From Bacillota bacterium (GTDB lineage Bacteria > Bacillota > Clostridia > Acetivibrionales > JAFADI01), in contig JAFADI010000064.1 of assembly GCA_023424965.1 (NCBI GenBank), positions 62,001 to 126,000 of the forward strand: a DNA stretch of 64,000 nt, in the 5' to 3' direction. The notes below the pieces were generated by a model, which was not told where the DNA came from, did not search any database, and saw nothing but the letters and a program-made list of their open reading frames with translations. Of this stretch, positions 7,674-16,577 are shown piece after piece. The number at the start of each line of letters is the position of its first letter. The stretch's first letter is position 1. Both the position numbers and the translations under genes were made by a program.

Positions 7674-8345
7674 TTGGATTTTTCTTTTCTTAGCGAATAT
7701 TATCCTTACTTTATAACCGGAGCGGTCAATACCGTTGTCCTTGCCTTTTTCACGGTGCTTTTCGGCGTGTTGATCGGTATCGTTGTCGCTTTGATGAGGA
7801 TAACAAAGAACAGGCTGCTTCGGTTTATTGCTTCGGCCTATGTGGAATTTATCAGGGGAACGCCCTTGATCGTTCAAATTTTTATTGTGTATTACGGGTT
7901 GAACCTGGACCTGCCCCAGACGGATATGTTCGGTCTTGACATGTCGCGGTTCATACCCGGTATTATTGCCATGTCAATCAACAGCGGCGCCTATGTGGCC
8001 GAAATAATCCGTGCGGGGATCCAGGCGGTTGACAGGGGGCAGATGGAGGCGGCACGTTCCATCGGCTTTACCCATGCGGCGGGAATGCGGTATATTGTTT
8101 TGCCCCAGGCCTTGAGAAATATCCTGCCCGCCCTGGGAAACGAGTTTGTCGTTGTAATCAAGGAGTCCTCCATTGTTTCCGTCATCGGAATAGGCGAGCT
8201 GATGTACAATGCAACCATCGTCCGGGGATCTACGTTCAAGCCCTTTGAACCGCTTATTGTGGCGGCTGTGATATACTTCGTCCTGACCTTCACACTTTCT
8301 AAGTTCCTGGGGATCGCGGAGAGGAGGATGAGGAGCAGTGATTAA
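7674..8345 (+). CDS. Amino-acid ABC transporter permease
   Basis: About 223 residues, HisM/GlnP family, hydrophobic throughout, with ITGAVNTVVLAFFTVLFG at the start and coupling loop EAARSIGFTHAAGM plus VLPQ. TTG at 7674 is chosen as start because GGGGGGAG ends 5 bases before it; the in-frame ATG at 7653 has no ribosome site and would place that G run inside the gene. The 3' end overlaps the next gene by 8 bases. Confidence 0.85.
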   Translation: MDFSFLSEYYPYFITGAVNTVVLAFFTVLFGVLIGIVVALMRITKNRLLRFIASAYVEFIRGTPLIVQIFIVYYGLNLDLPQTDMFGLDMSRFIPGIIAMSINSGAYVAEIIRAGIQAVDRGQMEAARSIGFTHAAGMRYIVLPQALRNILPALGNEFVVVIKESSIVSVIGIGELMYNATIVRGSTFKPFEPLIVAAVIYFVLTFTLSKFLGIAERRMRSSD

Positions 8346-9060
8346 GGTAACCGGTGTTCATAAAAAATTCGGAAAACTTCATGTTTTAAAGGATATCAAC
8401 GTTCAAATAAACAAAGGCGAGGTTGTGGTTGTAATCGGGCCCAGCGGCTCAGGTAAAAGTACCTTTCTGAGGTGCCTCAATCTTCTGGAGCATCCCAGCC
8501 AGGGGGAAATCGTCTTTGAAGGTGTGTCCATCACCAGCAAAAATAACAACATTAATGTCCAGCGGCAGAAAATGGGCATGGTGTTCCAGCAATTCAACCT
8601 TTTTCCCCATTTGACCGTAATGGACAACATTACCCTGGGACCCAGGAAGTTAAAAAGATTGTCTGCGGCGGAGGCCGAAAAGATTGCAATGGACCTGCTG
8701 AAAAGAGTGGGTCTTGAGGATAAGGCAAGAAGCTTTCCCGGGCAGCTTTCGGGAGGACAAAAGCAGAGAATCGCCATTGTAAGGGCACTGGCCATGTCGC
8801 CGGACGTCATGCTTTTTGATGAACCTACGTCGGCCCTTGACCCGGAAATGGTGGGGGAAGTTCTTGAGGTAATGAAAAAGCTGGCTTCCGAGGGTATGAC
8901 AATGGTGGTGGTAACTCACGAAATGGGCTTTGCCAGGGAAGTGGGCACCCGGGTGCTTTTCATGGATGAAGGGAAAATCCTTGAGGAGAACACCCCGGAA
9001 AACCTGTTCGACAATCCTCAAAATCCAAGGACAAGGGAATTCTTAAGCAAGGTATTATAA
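8338..9060 (+). CDS. Amino-acid ABC transporter ATP-binding protein
   Basis: 240 residues, GlnQ/ArtP type: Walker A GPSGSGKST, Q-loop MVFQQFNLFPH, signature LSGGQKQR, Walker B VMLFDEPTSALD, switch VVTHEMGF. It starts with GTG, led by GAGGAGGATGAGG inside the permease gene; the overlap means coupled translation. Closely similar to the ATPase at 4874, so the two operons are likely related by duplication or by parallel recruitment. A clean intrinsic terminator follows. Confidence 0.9.
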   Translation: MIKVTGVHKKFGKLHVLKDINVQINKGEVVVVIGPSGSGKSTFLRCLNLLEHPSQGEIVFEGVSITSKNNNINVQRQKMGMVFQQFNLFPHLTVMDNITLGPRKLKRLSAAEAEKIAMDLLKRVGLEDKARSFPGQLSGGQKQRIAIVRALAMSPDVMLFDEPTSALDPEMVGEVLEVMKKLASEGMTMVVVTHEMGFAREVGTRVLFMDEGKILEENTPENLFDNPQNPRTREFLSKVL

Positions 9061-9080
9061 AATACCCGGCAAATTCAAAA

Positions 9081-9115
9081 AAGCTGCTATTTTTCACGAA
9101 TAGCAGTTTTTTTTT
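9081..9115 (+). terminator. Rho-independent terminator
   Basis: CTGCTATT 9084-9091 pairs with AATAGCAG 9099-9106, followed directly by nine T residues. Ends the second amino-acid transporter operon. Confidence 0.85.
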
Positions 9116-9141
9116 GCCACCGTTGGGAAATATAATATTAT
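9114..9141 (+). promoter_or_regulatory. Possible promoter of the yitT-like gene
   Basis: TTGCCA 9114-9119, 16-base spacer, TATTAT 9136-9141. An overlapping TATAAT at 9131 is at the wrong distance. Confidence 0.4.
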
Positions 9142-9172
9142 AGCATTATTTATTATACGAAGGTAGGATTTG

Positions 9173-10078
9173 ATGACTTTAAAGAAGCGCTTTACCGAGG
9201 GTATTAAAATATATTTATGGATTATTGTAGGTTCGGTTTTGACTGCGGCCTCCATCAATGTATTTATGGTTCCCTATAAGATCGCCCCGGGAGGAGTAAG
9301 CGGCGTGGCCACCGTCGTATATTACCTGAGCGGAGGGCGGTTCTCCGTGGGTGTTACCATGCTTGTGCTCAATGTTCCCCTGTTTCTTCTGGGGGTACGC
9401 TTTATCGGCAGGAAATTCATCGTCAGAACCCTGTTCAGCACCCTCTTCCTATCCTTTGCCATCGATACCTCGGAGCCCTACACCAGGTATTTTGTGGAAC
9501 GCTACCTGGTTAAGCTGGCGGAGTCGCCGTCAACGCCTGATTTGCTCCTGTATTCCATTTTCGGAGGGGTTATCATGGGGGTGGGCATGGGAATTGTTTT
9601 CAGGGCCAATGCCACCACGGGAGGGAGCGATCTGGCGGCGCGCATCGTCAATCACTTTATTCCCAACCTGACCATGGGGCAGTTGATCCTCTTCATCGAC
9701 ACGAGCATCATCATCTTTGCAGCGATAGCCTTCAACAGCTTCCTGCTGGCCCTTTATGCCATCGTCACCCTCTATATATCCACCATCGTCATTGACGCTG
9801 TCCTTGAAGGCGTCAATTTTGCAAAAGCCGTATTCATCATCTCCGATCACTCCGATGAAATCGCCGCCAGGGTCATGAGCGAGCTGGAGAGGGGAGTGAC
9901 CGCCCTGAAGGGGACCGGCATGTATACGGGAAATGACAAGCGGGTACTGCTTTGCATCCTGCAAAGGGCTCAGATACAAGGACTGAAGGAGATCGTCAGG
10001 AGCGTGGACGAAAAAGCCTTTGTCATCCTGGCGGATGTGAGGGAAGTTCTGGGAGAGGGCTTTAAAACCTACGACTGA
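9173..10078 (+). CDS. YitT/DUF2179-family membrane protein
   Basis: 301 residues from the ATG at 9173 (GGTAGGA upstream; the TTG at 9170 is also in frame). Residues 10-215 hold five or six membrane segments, with the family motif MVPYKIAPGGVSGVATV near the start and RANATTGGSDLAARIV in the middle. The C-terminal 80 residues are the soluble DUF2179 domain (AVFIISDHSDEIAARVMSELERGVTALKGTGMYTG). Role in this family is unsettled. Its 3' end overlaps the convergent double-VWA gene by 10 bases, so no terminator separates them. Confidence 0.85.
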   Translation: MTLKKRFTEGIKIYLWIIVGSVLTAASINVFMVPYKIAPGGVSGVATVVYYLSGGRFSVGVTMLVLNVPLFLLGVRFIGRKFIVRTLFSTLFLSFAIDTSEPYTRYFVERYLVKLAESPSTPDLLLYSIFGGVIMGVGMGIVFRANATTGGSDLAARIVNHFIPNLTMGQLILFIDTSIIIFAAIAFNSFLLALYAIVTLYISTIVIDAVLEGVNFAKAVFIISDHSDEIAARVMSELERGVTALKGTGMYTGNDKRVLLCILQRAQIQGLKEIVRSVDEKAFVILADVREVLGEGFKTYD

Positions 10079-12894
10079 TTCCGCTTCTTCTTTTTTTCCA
10101 GCAGCAGGTCCAGGTGTGTGGAATTGCTCTTTTCAACCTCGGGTTCTCTCTTTTTGCCCCCGGTGTCTTTCACTACATCGGCCTTGACCTCTGAAGCAGA
10201 AGGCGGGGTATCCTTTGAATCCGCCGGATTTTCTACAAAACTGGGTTTGGCAGGTTGGACGGCAGGTTTTCTGACGGTCGACAGGGCTTTGATTACCGGT
10301 ATATACACCCTTGATCCGGCTGCAGTAATCTTCCCGGCCATGGGTCTAACCCATTCAAAGCTTATATTGAGCCTTCTCACAGCGATATCCAGCATAAACA
10401 GAAGGATGAGCAGCGAAAGCAGGAAGGGCGTCAGGTCCGTCATGCTGATGGTGGGCTTCAACTGGCCTGAAAAAACGTCCCTGCTGTCTTTAATGATCCT
10501 CCCTCCACCCTCAAAGGCCAACCGTTCAAGAAAGGCCGGGGCATCCTTTTGAGGGATGTCATACTCGGGAGAATAGGGAATATTGATGCCGGTGCTGATA
10601 GACTTCGATATCTCTGAACCGCCGCTGATCTGGATATTTGCAAGGTATACCCCTGTTTCCTCGGCGTTGAAGCTGCCCCTGTATATACCCGGTGAGACGG
10701 GAGAAAGCTCAATGGATTGCTCTTTGCCGGAAGGACTGATCATTACGGCTGCCGCTTTTTCATTTTCAAGTCTTTCATCGGGGGGCAGGGTCAATTCGAT
10801 GCTGCCTGTACCTCCTGCCATACTGCCTTTCAAGCTGTACTGCTGGTCGGATTTTTTCTGGATAAGCCAGGACAACAGGTTTTTCCAGAAAGTGGAGGAC
10901 TGGTCCCACTTCAGCCACTCGGAAGTCCACATGCCTTTTGCGTCGGAGGTCCATGCGGCGGTTCTGCCCAGGCCGTACTGCCAGGTAGCCAGTACCGGGT
11001 CTTCCGTATCGCTTGAGAAGATGACCCTGGCGGTACTTTTGGGTGTTGTGCCCACATAGCCGTCCAGGGAAGGTACGGAAGCAATATTTTTCAAAACATC
11101 GGAGGTTGCACTGAGGCCGGGATAAAAGGTCCGGTTGTTCAAATAGGTTTTGCCCGCAAGGAAGGTCTCCTTTACAAAAATTTTTGGAATGTCGGAGAAG
11201 GCGTCGGTGGCATAGTACCTGCCATTTCCGCCAATGGCAAGGGCTCTGAGCAGCGCAGTGTCGGCGCCTTCGCCCACAGCCACGGTGGACAGTGTGATGC
11301 CTGCCTCATTGATGCCCTCGATGACGGGCTCATAACCGCTTCTTTCGGCCTGGCCGTCGGTGAGGAGGATAATGTGCTTCAGCTTGGCGGAGGCATTCTT
11401 TAAAGAGAGATAGGCTTCTTCAAGAGGGTGGAGGATCTGGGTGCCGCCCCCTGGCCGGATGGTGCCGATGGAATTCTGTATGCTCTGTACATCGTCCAGT
11501 TTTTGGGTTCTTACCACCCATTGGACGGCATCGTCAAAGGCGATTACGCCGATCATGTCCTTGCTTTTAAGGGCTTCCACCGACCGGATGGCCGCTTCCT
11601 TGGCAAGCTCAAGCTTGGAAATTCCATACTCTCCCGAACTCATACTGCCGGATTTGTCGACCACCAGCACCAGACCCAGATTCGGCTGCTCTTCTTTCGG
11701 CTTTATATCCATATTCACCGGAAGAACCCTTTCAAGGGCGGTCTTGTAATATCCTCCGGGTGCATAGCTGTTTTCCCCTCCCGTCACCAGCAGGCCCTTG
11801 CCCTGGTGCTTGATGCAAAGCTCCAGGTTGTCCAGAAACCTGTCGTTCAACCTTTCGGCGGAAACATTCGAAAGGATGAAGGCATCATATTTCTGGAGCT
11901 CCGAAAGTGCCAGGGGAACGCTGTCAGGACTGGAAACATCAAGCCGCACATCTTTTTCAAGGATTTTTACAAGTTCGGAGGCCCCTTCATCCTTATCCTG
12001 TACCACCAGCACCCTGGAGGCATCCTCCACATAGGAAAAAGTTGAAATGGTGTTGTTGGCGGTAATGGTATCCTTTTCCGGTTCCAGTACGGCAGTATAG
12101 GTGATCATACCACCCTTTGCAGCTTTGTCGGAGAAAACGAAATTATTTTCACCCTCCTGAATTTCCACCGTCCTTTCGGCGGCCAATTCCCTCTCGGCGT
12201 ACAATTTCAGATTTGCCCGGGTCTTTACGGTGCTGTTTACCTTTACGGCTACCTCGAATTTCTCATTCATCCGCAGGGCGTCGGGAATGGTGACTTCCTT
12301 GACCTGTACCTCCGAAGTGAGGGGGGATTCCACAGGGAATACGTCTAAAGTGATGTCCTGCTGCTTAAGCAGTCTGGCCTCTTTCAGGGCATTGCCGTCG
12401 TTCTCCATGCCGTCGCTGACCAGGATCACCCTCTTTCTGTCTCCCGAGGGAATGAGGGACTGGGTGAGCTTCAAGGCCTGTTCGATGTTGGTAAAATTCC
12501 CATTGATCTTGGTCTGGACCTCTTCAAAAAGGGGTTTCTCGGAGGGCAGCAAATCAACGGCGGAGTTGGCTCCGAAGGTGACCACGCCCACTTTGTCCCC
12601 GGATTTTTTCGACTTTATCGCGTCCTTTATGAATTCCGACGCTTTTGCCTTTGACATGGACATGCTGTCGGAACCGTCCACCAGAAAAATATTGGTGGTG
12701 CTGTTGGAGTAGGTCTTTAAACCGAAGCCGGCAATACACAGGATGAGAAGGGTAAAAATGCAAAGCCTCAGGGAGAGGATGGTTTTTCTTCTCCACTTTA
12801 CAAGCTTTACCATGCTCTTTGACGTAAATAAAACGAAGACTACCGCCGCCGGTATCAAAAGCAGCAGCAGGGGATGGCTGAAATCAAACACCAT
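10069..12894 (-). CDS. Membrane protein with two VWA domains and a glutaminase-like fold
   Basis: 941 residues, last gene of the eight-gene operon. Two membrane segments at about 8-25 and 38-60. A first von Willebrand A domain starts near 68 with the metal site DGSDS intact. A region about 290-400 (VLVVQDKDEGASELVKIL, GLLVTGGENSYAPGGY) resembles the glutamine-amidotransferase-like domain seen in large BatA-type proteins. A second VWA domain starts near 404 with DKSGS intact and LLTDGQAE later. After a beta-rich region, a membrane segment lies near 830 (LTPFLLSLLILLFMLDIAV), and a Pro/Lys-rich tail ends the protein in the cytosol. Probably a membrane-anchored assembly or sensing factor acting with the MoxR ATPase; substrate unknown. 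Its start overlaps the previous gene by 11 bases. Confidence 0.85.
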   Translation of the reverse strand: MVFDFSHPLLLLLIPAAVVFVLFTSKSMVKLVKWRRKTILSLRLCIFTLLILCIAGFGLKTYSNSTTNIFLVDGSDSMSMSKAKASEFIKDAIKSKKSGDKVGVVTFGANSAVDLLPSEKPLFEEVQTKINGNFTNIEQALKLTQSLIPSGDRKRVILVSDGMENDGNALKEARLLKQQDITLDVFPVESPLTSEVQVKEVTIPDALRMNEKFEVAVKVNSTVKTRANLKLYAERELAAERTVEIQEGENNFVFSDKAAKGGMITYTAVLEPEKDTITANNTISTFSYVEDASRVLVVQDKDEGASELVKILEKDVRLDVSSPDSVPLALSELQKYDAFILSNVSAERLNDRFLDNLELCIKHQGKGLLVTGGENSYAPGGYYKTALERVLPVNMDIKPKEEQPNLGLVLVVDKSGSMSSGEYGISKLELAKEAAIRSVEALKSKDMIGVIAFDDAVQWVVRTQKLDDVQSIQNSIGTIRPGGGTQILHPLEEAYLSLKNASAKLKHIILLTDGQAERSGYEPVIEGINEAGITLSTVAVGEGADTALLRALAIGGNGRYYATDAFSDIPKIFVKETFLAGKTYLNNRTFYPGLSATSDVLKNIASVPSLDGYVGTTPKSTARVIFSSDTEDPVLATWQYGLGRTAAWTSDAKGMWTSEWLKWDQSSTFWKNLLSWLIQKKSDQQYSLKGSMAGGTGSIELTLPPDERLENEKAAAVMISPSGKEQSIELSPVSPGIYRGSFNAEETGVYLANIQISGGSEISKSISTGINIPYSPEYDIPQKDAPAFLERLAFEGGGRIIKDSRDVFSGQLKPTISMTDLTPFLLSLLILLFMLDIAVRRLNISFEWVRPMAGKITAAGSRVYIPVIKALSTVRKPAVQPAKPSFVENPADSKDTPPSASEVKADVVKDTGGKKREPEVEKSNSTHLDLLLEKKKKRNQS

Positions 12895-14695
12895 TGGAGT
12901 ATACCCACCATTCTATCAATAAAAGTAGTATTGCGGCCCACAGGATAAGCCCCTGCAGGTTGAAGCCCGTTGAAACCTTTCCGGCGGCTTTCCCGGGATC
13001 GCCGGCCTGATTTTGCACCGTATTCTCGCCCTTAAGGAGATTGGATTCCCTTTCTGCCGGGGCGTTTACGGTGAAGTAGTGATAGCTCCTGTCTTCCTTT
13101 ACGGCTTGCTCCAGGGTATACAGGCCCACCTCGCCGGTGGCGTCAAAAAGCTCGGCAGGGAAGGGCGGAGCTATTTTGGACACCTTTCCCGAAGGAGAAA
13201 TAACCTTCGCCTGTTCCGTTTTGGGGTCCAGATTGAATTCAATTCCCTGGCCGGGAAATGCGTTCTCCACGTTTTTGGTGCCGGAGGGTGCAAGGGAATT
13301 GATGATGCTGGTCATGAGGATGGGAAATACCGGCTTCAGGGGCATATCCGTGTTGTGAATGTCAAAACCGAAGACCAGGATACGTTTGTTGTCCAGCATT
13401 CCCGTAAAGGCCAGGGTGCCCTCGGAGGCTTCCAGAACAGGTTCTCCCCATTTCGGCACTGTAAGGAGCCTGGTTTTCCCGATGGAGAAGCTGTAATCTT
13501 CAATATAGTTAAAAAGCTCGTGCTTTAATTTTTCAATTTTGGGAAGCTCAACTTCGCTGCCTACGGTAAAAAACTTGTTCTCCGGAGGGTTGAACAGGAC
13601 GATGTTGCCGTCGGAGGGAAGCGCCTCGGGTAGAAATCCGTCAAAAATGTACAGGCTGTAGCCTTTGAGCTCTTTAATATCAAGGGGTGTAGATTTATAA
13701 AGCTCCACATTGCCGGACAGGGACAGGGCTTTCTCAATAAACACATTTTTTTCCGACACCAGCATAACCTTTGCATTCAGCGAAGGATTCACCGTATTCC
13801 ACGCCCTGTTGTCGGCGTCAAGAGAGTCCTTTGCGTCGATCCGGCACTCCAACTGCTGTGTGTTTTCAGGGATGCCGCTCCAGTAAACATTGGAGGTTTC
13901 ACCGGGGGCCACCTCCACGTTCTTGGCATCCAGGACCTTGCCGTCCCCATACAGGCTTAAGGGAATGGAGGCGCCGCTGCCGCTGAAGTTGGAGATACGG
14001 CTGAGAACGGTTATCCCGTTTCTGGTTCTGGTGTGGGAAAGCAGTGTTATGGCATAATTAAAGCCGTTTTGGGACACTCTGGAGAATTTTACCTCTACTC
14101 CGGGCACTTCCAGGGAGTTGTCTCCAAACAGGACCACTTCGGTGCCCTCCTGCTGCTTTGCCATGGACTGTACCAGGGTTGAGGCATCTTCGTAGTTGGA
14201 AACGCCGTTGGTGGCTTCCAGCTTTTTTATCTTATCAATCACCGCGTTGCGGTCCTTGTTCAGGTTTTCTTCAATGATCGGCCTGGTGCCCATGCTTACA
14301 AGAGACACCAGAGTTCCGGGCTGCAGGTTGTATACGTAATCCTCCGCCTGTTTTTTTGCCAGCTCAAGCCTGCTGGGTTTTACGTCGGTAGCCTGCATGC
14401 TCAGGGAATTGTCAAGGATGACAATGGTACTGCCCGCTTTTCCCGAGGGAGTATTCAAAAAAGGCCTGGACAAGGCGAAAATCAACAGCAGCATGGCAAG
14501 CAGCTGCAATATCAGCAGGAGGTTCTTCTTGAGCTTTTGCCAGGGGGCATTGGCTTCCAGGTCTTTCAACACCTCTTCCCAGAGGTAGAGGCTCGACACC
14601 GTAAGGTCCTGGCTGCGCTGCTTGAGGAGATAAAGAAAAATGATGGCGGGGATGGTTATAAGAGATAAAAAGGCCATGGGACTGAAAAATGTCAT
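12884..14695 (-). CDS. BatA-like VWA membrane protein
   Basis: 603 residues. The first 80 residues match the BatA N-terminal module: FLSLITIPAIIFLYLLKQR, a linker with LYLWEEVLKDLEANAPWQ, then a second membrane segment ending LSRPFL. A VWA domain follows from about 88 with metal site DNSLS (VILDNSLSMQATD). The middle is beta-rich and probably extracytoplasmic. A final membrane helix (GLILWAAILLLLIEWWVY) sits six residues from the end. Bat proteins occur beside MoxR and DUF58 genes; their exact job is unknown in Clostridia. It overlaps the DUF58 gene by 4 bases and the next VWA gene by 11, a sign of stoichiometric translation. Confidence 0.85.
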   Translation of the reverse strand: MTFFSPMAFLSLITIPAIIFLYLLKQRSQDLTVSSLYLWEEVLKDLEANAPWQKLKKNLLLILQLLAMLLLIFALSRPFLNTPSGKAGSTIVILDNSLSMQATDVKPSRLELAKKQAEDYVYNLQPGTLVSLVSMGTRPIIEENLNKDRNAVIDKIKKLEATNGVSNYEDASTLVQSMAKQQEGTEVVLFGDNSLEVPGVEVKFSRVSQNGFNYAITLLSHTRTRNGITVLSRISNFSGSGASIPLSLYGDGKVLDAKNVEVAPGETSNVYWSGIPENTQQLECRIDAKDSLDADNRAWNTVNPSLNAKVMLVSEKNVFIEKALSLSGNVELYKSTPLDIKELKGYSLYIFDGFLPEALPSDGNIVLFNPPENKFFTVGSEVELPKIEKLKHELFNYIEDYSFSIGKTRLLTVPKWGEPVLEASEGTLAFTGMLDNKRILVFGFDIHNTDMPLKPVFPILMTSIINSLAPSGTKNVENAFPGQGIEFNLDPKTEQAKVISPSGKVSKIAPPFPAELFDATGEVGLYTLEQAVKEDRSYHYFTVNAPAERESNLLKGENTVQNQAGDPGKAAGKVSTGFNLQGLILWAAILLLLIEWWVYSNGV

Positions 14696-15555
14696 TGCCT
14701 GCTCACCACCATCTTTATCATTTGCTCCACAGGCAGGGAGGATTCCATGAGCATATAGTTTGCTCCATACTTGAAGCAGGTCTCTTCCAGGCCTGCAATA
14801 AACCTGTCGTATACCTTTTTATAGGTTTTCATCAAAAGGGGTGTTGCCGTAACATCCTTGAATTCGCCGCTTTCGGAATCGATGAGCCGCAGGCTGGAGG
14901 TGATGTCCGGAGTTACCTCCTGGGGGGACAGCAGATGGCAGATATAGATTTCCTGCTTCCTGAACTGCAGGTATTTGATCACCTCAACCAGGGTACCCCC
15001 GGAAAAAAGGTCGGATATGATGACCGTTATGCCCCGGGCAGGCCTCAGGTTGAGAAGCTTGAGGGCCTCATACAAATGGGTGGGCCTCACAAACCGTACC
15101 TTTTCAAAAAAGTCCAGCACCTCCGCAAAAGAGTTTTTTCCCCGGAGAGAGGGCTTGAGCATGTCCACACTGTCGCTCAGGCATGCCAAAGTGAGCCTGT
15201 CGTAGTTGGACAGGCTGATGTATCCCAGCGCGGCGGCCAGACGCCTTGCGGCGATGCCTTTATTCGGTTCACCCCAATCCATGGAACGGCTGGCGTCGAG
15301 AAGGATGTTGACGGGAGCTTCCCGTTCTTCCATGAAAAGCTTTATAAAGAGCCTCTCAAAGCGCCCATAAGCGTTCCAGTCGATTCTCCTGAAATCGTCT
15401 CCCGCCGTATATTCCCTGTAATCGGAGAACTCAACGGAGCTGCCTTTGCTCCGGGACTTCCTGTTTCCGCCCGCTCCGTCTGCCAGTATCATTTTTGATG
15501 TGATGACCAGCTGTTGGAGTTTTTTTAAAAATTCACTGTCGAAAAGGTCACTCAT
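14692..15555 (-). CDS. DUF58-family protein
   Basis: 287 residues. The DUF58 hallmark lies at about 42-62 (VEFSDYREYTAGDDFRRIDW), followed by ERLFIKLFMEEREAPVNILL and a VWA-like metal site DASRS near 88. Most of the remaining chain is the VWA-like fold; there is no membrane segment, unlike longer DUF58 proteins, so this is a short soluble form. DUF58 partners of MoxR ATPases are thought to help metal loading or complex assembly, but the biochemical role is undefined. ATGA-type overlap with the BatA-like gene downstream and 5 bases from the MoxR gene upstream. Confidence 0.85.
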   Translation of the reverse strand: MSDLFDSEFLKKLQQLVITSKMILADGAGGNRKSRSKGSSVEFSDYREYTAGDDFRRIDWNAYGRFERLFIKLFMEEREAPVNILLDASRSMDWGEPNKGIAARRLAAALGYISLSNYDRLTLACLSDSVDMLKPSLRGKNSFAEVLDFFEKVRFVRPTHLYEALKLLNLRPARGITVIISDLFSGGTLVEVIKYLQFRKQEIYICHLLSPQEVTPDITSSLRLIDSESGEFKDVTATPLLMKTYKKVYDRFIAGLEETCFKYGANYMLMESSLPVEQMIKMVVSRQ

Positions 15556-15560
15556 ACGAT

Positions 15561-16556
15561 TTATGCTTTCTGTTTTTCTTCCAATTGTTTGATGATTTCA
15601 CGGATCACACTGTCGGGGGTGATGCCCTCGGACAGGCCTTCAAAATTCAGGAATATCCTGTGCCTCAGGGCAGGGAAGGCAACGTACTTTATGTCTTCAT
15701 AGGCCACGTTATACCTTCCGTCAAGGATGGCTCGGATCCTGGCGGCGTTGATAACCGCCTGAGCGCCTCTGGGACTGGAGCCGAAACGGATGTATTTTTT
15801 GGTGATTTGCGGCGCATCGGCATTTTCGGGATGGGTTGCAAGCACCAGCTTTAGTGCAAATTCCAGCACCGGACGGGCTACGGGAATCTCCCTGGCGATG
15901 CCCCGCATGGAGAGAATTTCGCCGCTGCCGGACACTCCTTCAAGGGAAGCTTCCTCATTCCCCGTGGTCATGGTTACAATGCCCATGAGCTCTTCAAGGG
16001 AAGGGAAGGGCACGTCCAGCTTGAAAAGGAACCGGTCCAGCTGCGCCTCCGGCAGGGGATAGGTGCCTTCCATCTCGATGGGGTTCTGGGTGGCCAGGAC
16101 AAAGAAGGGCTGGGGGAGCTGGTAGGTATTGCTGCCCACCGTTACGGTCTGTTCCTGCATGGCTTCCAGCAGGGCGCTTTGCGTCTTTGGCGTAGCCCTG
16201 TTTATTTCATCTGCCAGGACGATGTTGCTGAAGATGGGGCCGGCCTGGAATTTAAAGGCGCCGTTCCCCTCTTCGGATTTTGTGATGATGTTTGTCCCCA
16301 CCACATCGGCAGGCATCAGATCCGGTGTGAACTGAATCCTGGAGAAGCTTAACCCCAGGGTCTTGCCGAGGGTTTTGACAAGCCTTGTCTTTCCAAGGCC
16401 GGGGACACCTTCCAGAAGGACGTTGCCTCCGCAGAGGATGCAAATGATCACCTGCCGGATCAGATCTTTCTGACCCACCATGTGTTTGGAAATCTCATTT
16501 TCTATCTTTGAAACCGTATCCATTACCTGTTTTACATCGGAACCGCTGATCTCCAT
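15561..16556 (-). CDS. MoxR-family AAA+ ATPase
   Basis: 331 residues, standard length. Walker A EGVPGLGKTR near 54, Walker B VLADEINRA near 115, the MoxR signature TQSALLEAMQEQTVTVG, sensor 1 FVLATQNPIEMEGTYPLPEA and a C-terminal lid with sensor 2 in FGSSPRGAQA. MoxR ATPases act as chaperones that remodel or load cofactors into partner complexes, usually through VWA proteins. Four intact VWA metal sites are encoded just downstream (one DUF58, one BatA-like, two in the last gene). The ATG is preceded by TAGGAGGAAGG. Confidence 0.92.
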   Translation of the reverse strand: MEISGSDVKQVMDTVSKIENEISKHMVGQKDLIRQVIICILCGGNVLLEGVPGLGKTRLVKTLGKTLGLSFSRIQFTPDLMPADVVGTNIITKSEEGNGAFKFQAGPIFSNIVLADEINRATPKTQSALLEAMQEQTVTVGSNTYQLPQPFFVLATQNPIEMEGTYPLPEAQLDRFLFKLDVPFPSLEELMGIVTMTTGNEEASLEGVSGSGEILSMRGIAREIPVARPVLEFALKLVLATHPENADAPQITKKYIRFGSSPRGAQAVINAARIRAILDGRYNVAYEDIKYVAFPALRHRIFLNFEGLSEGITPDSVIREIIKQLEEKQKA

Positions 16557-16577
16557 GACTGACCTTCCTCCTAATAT

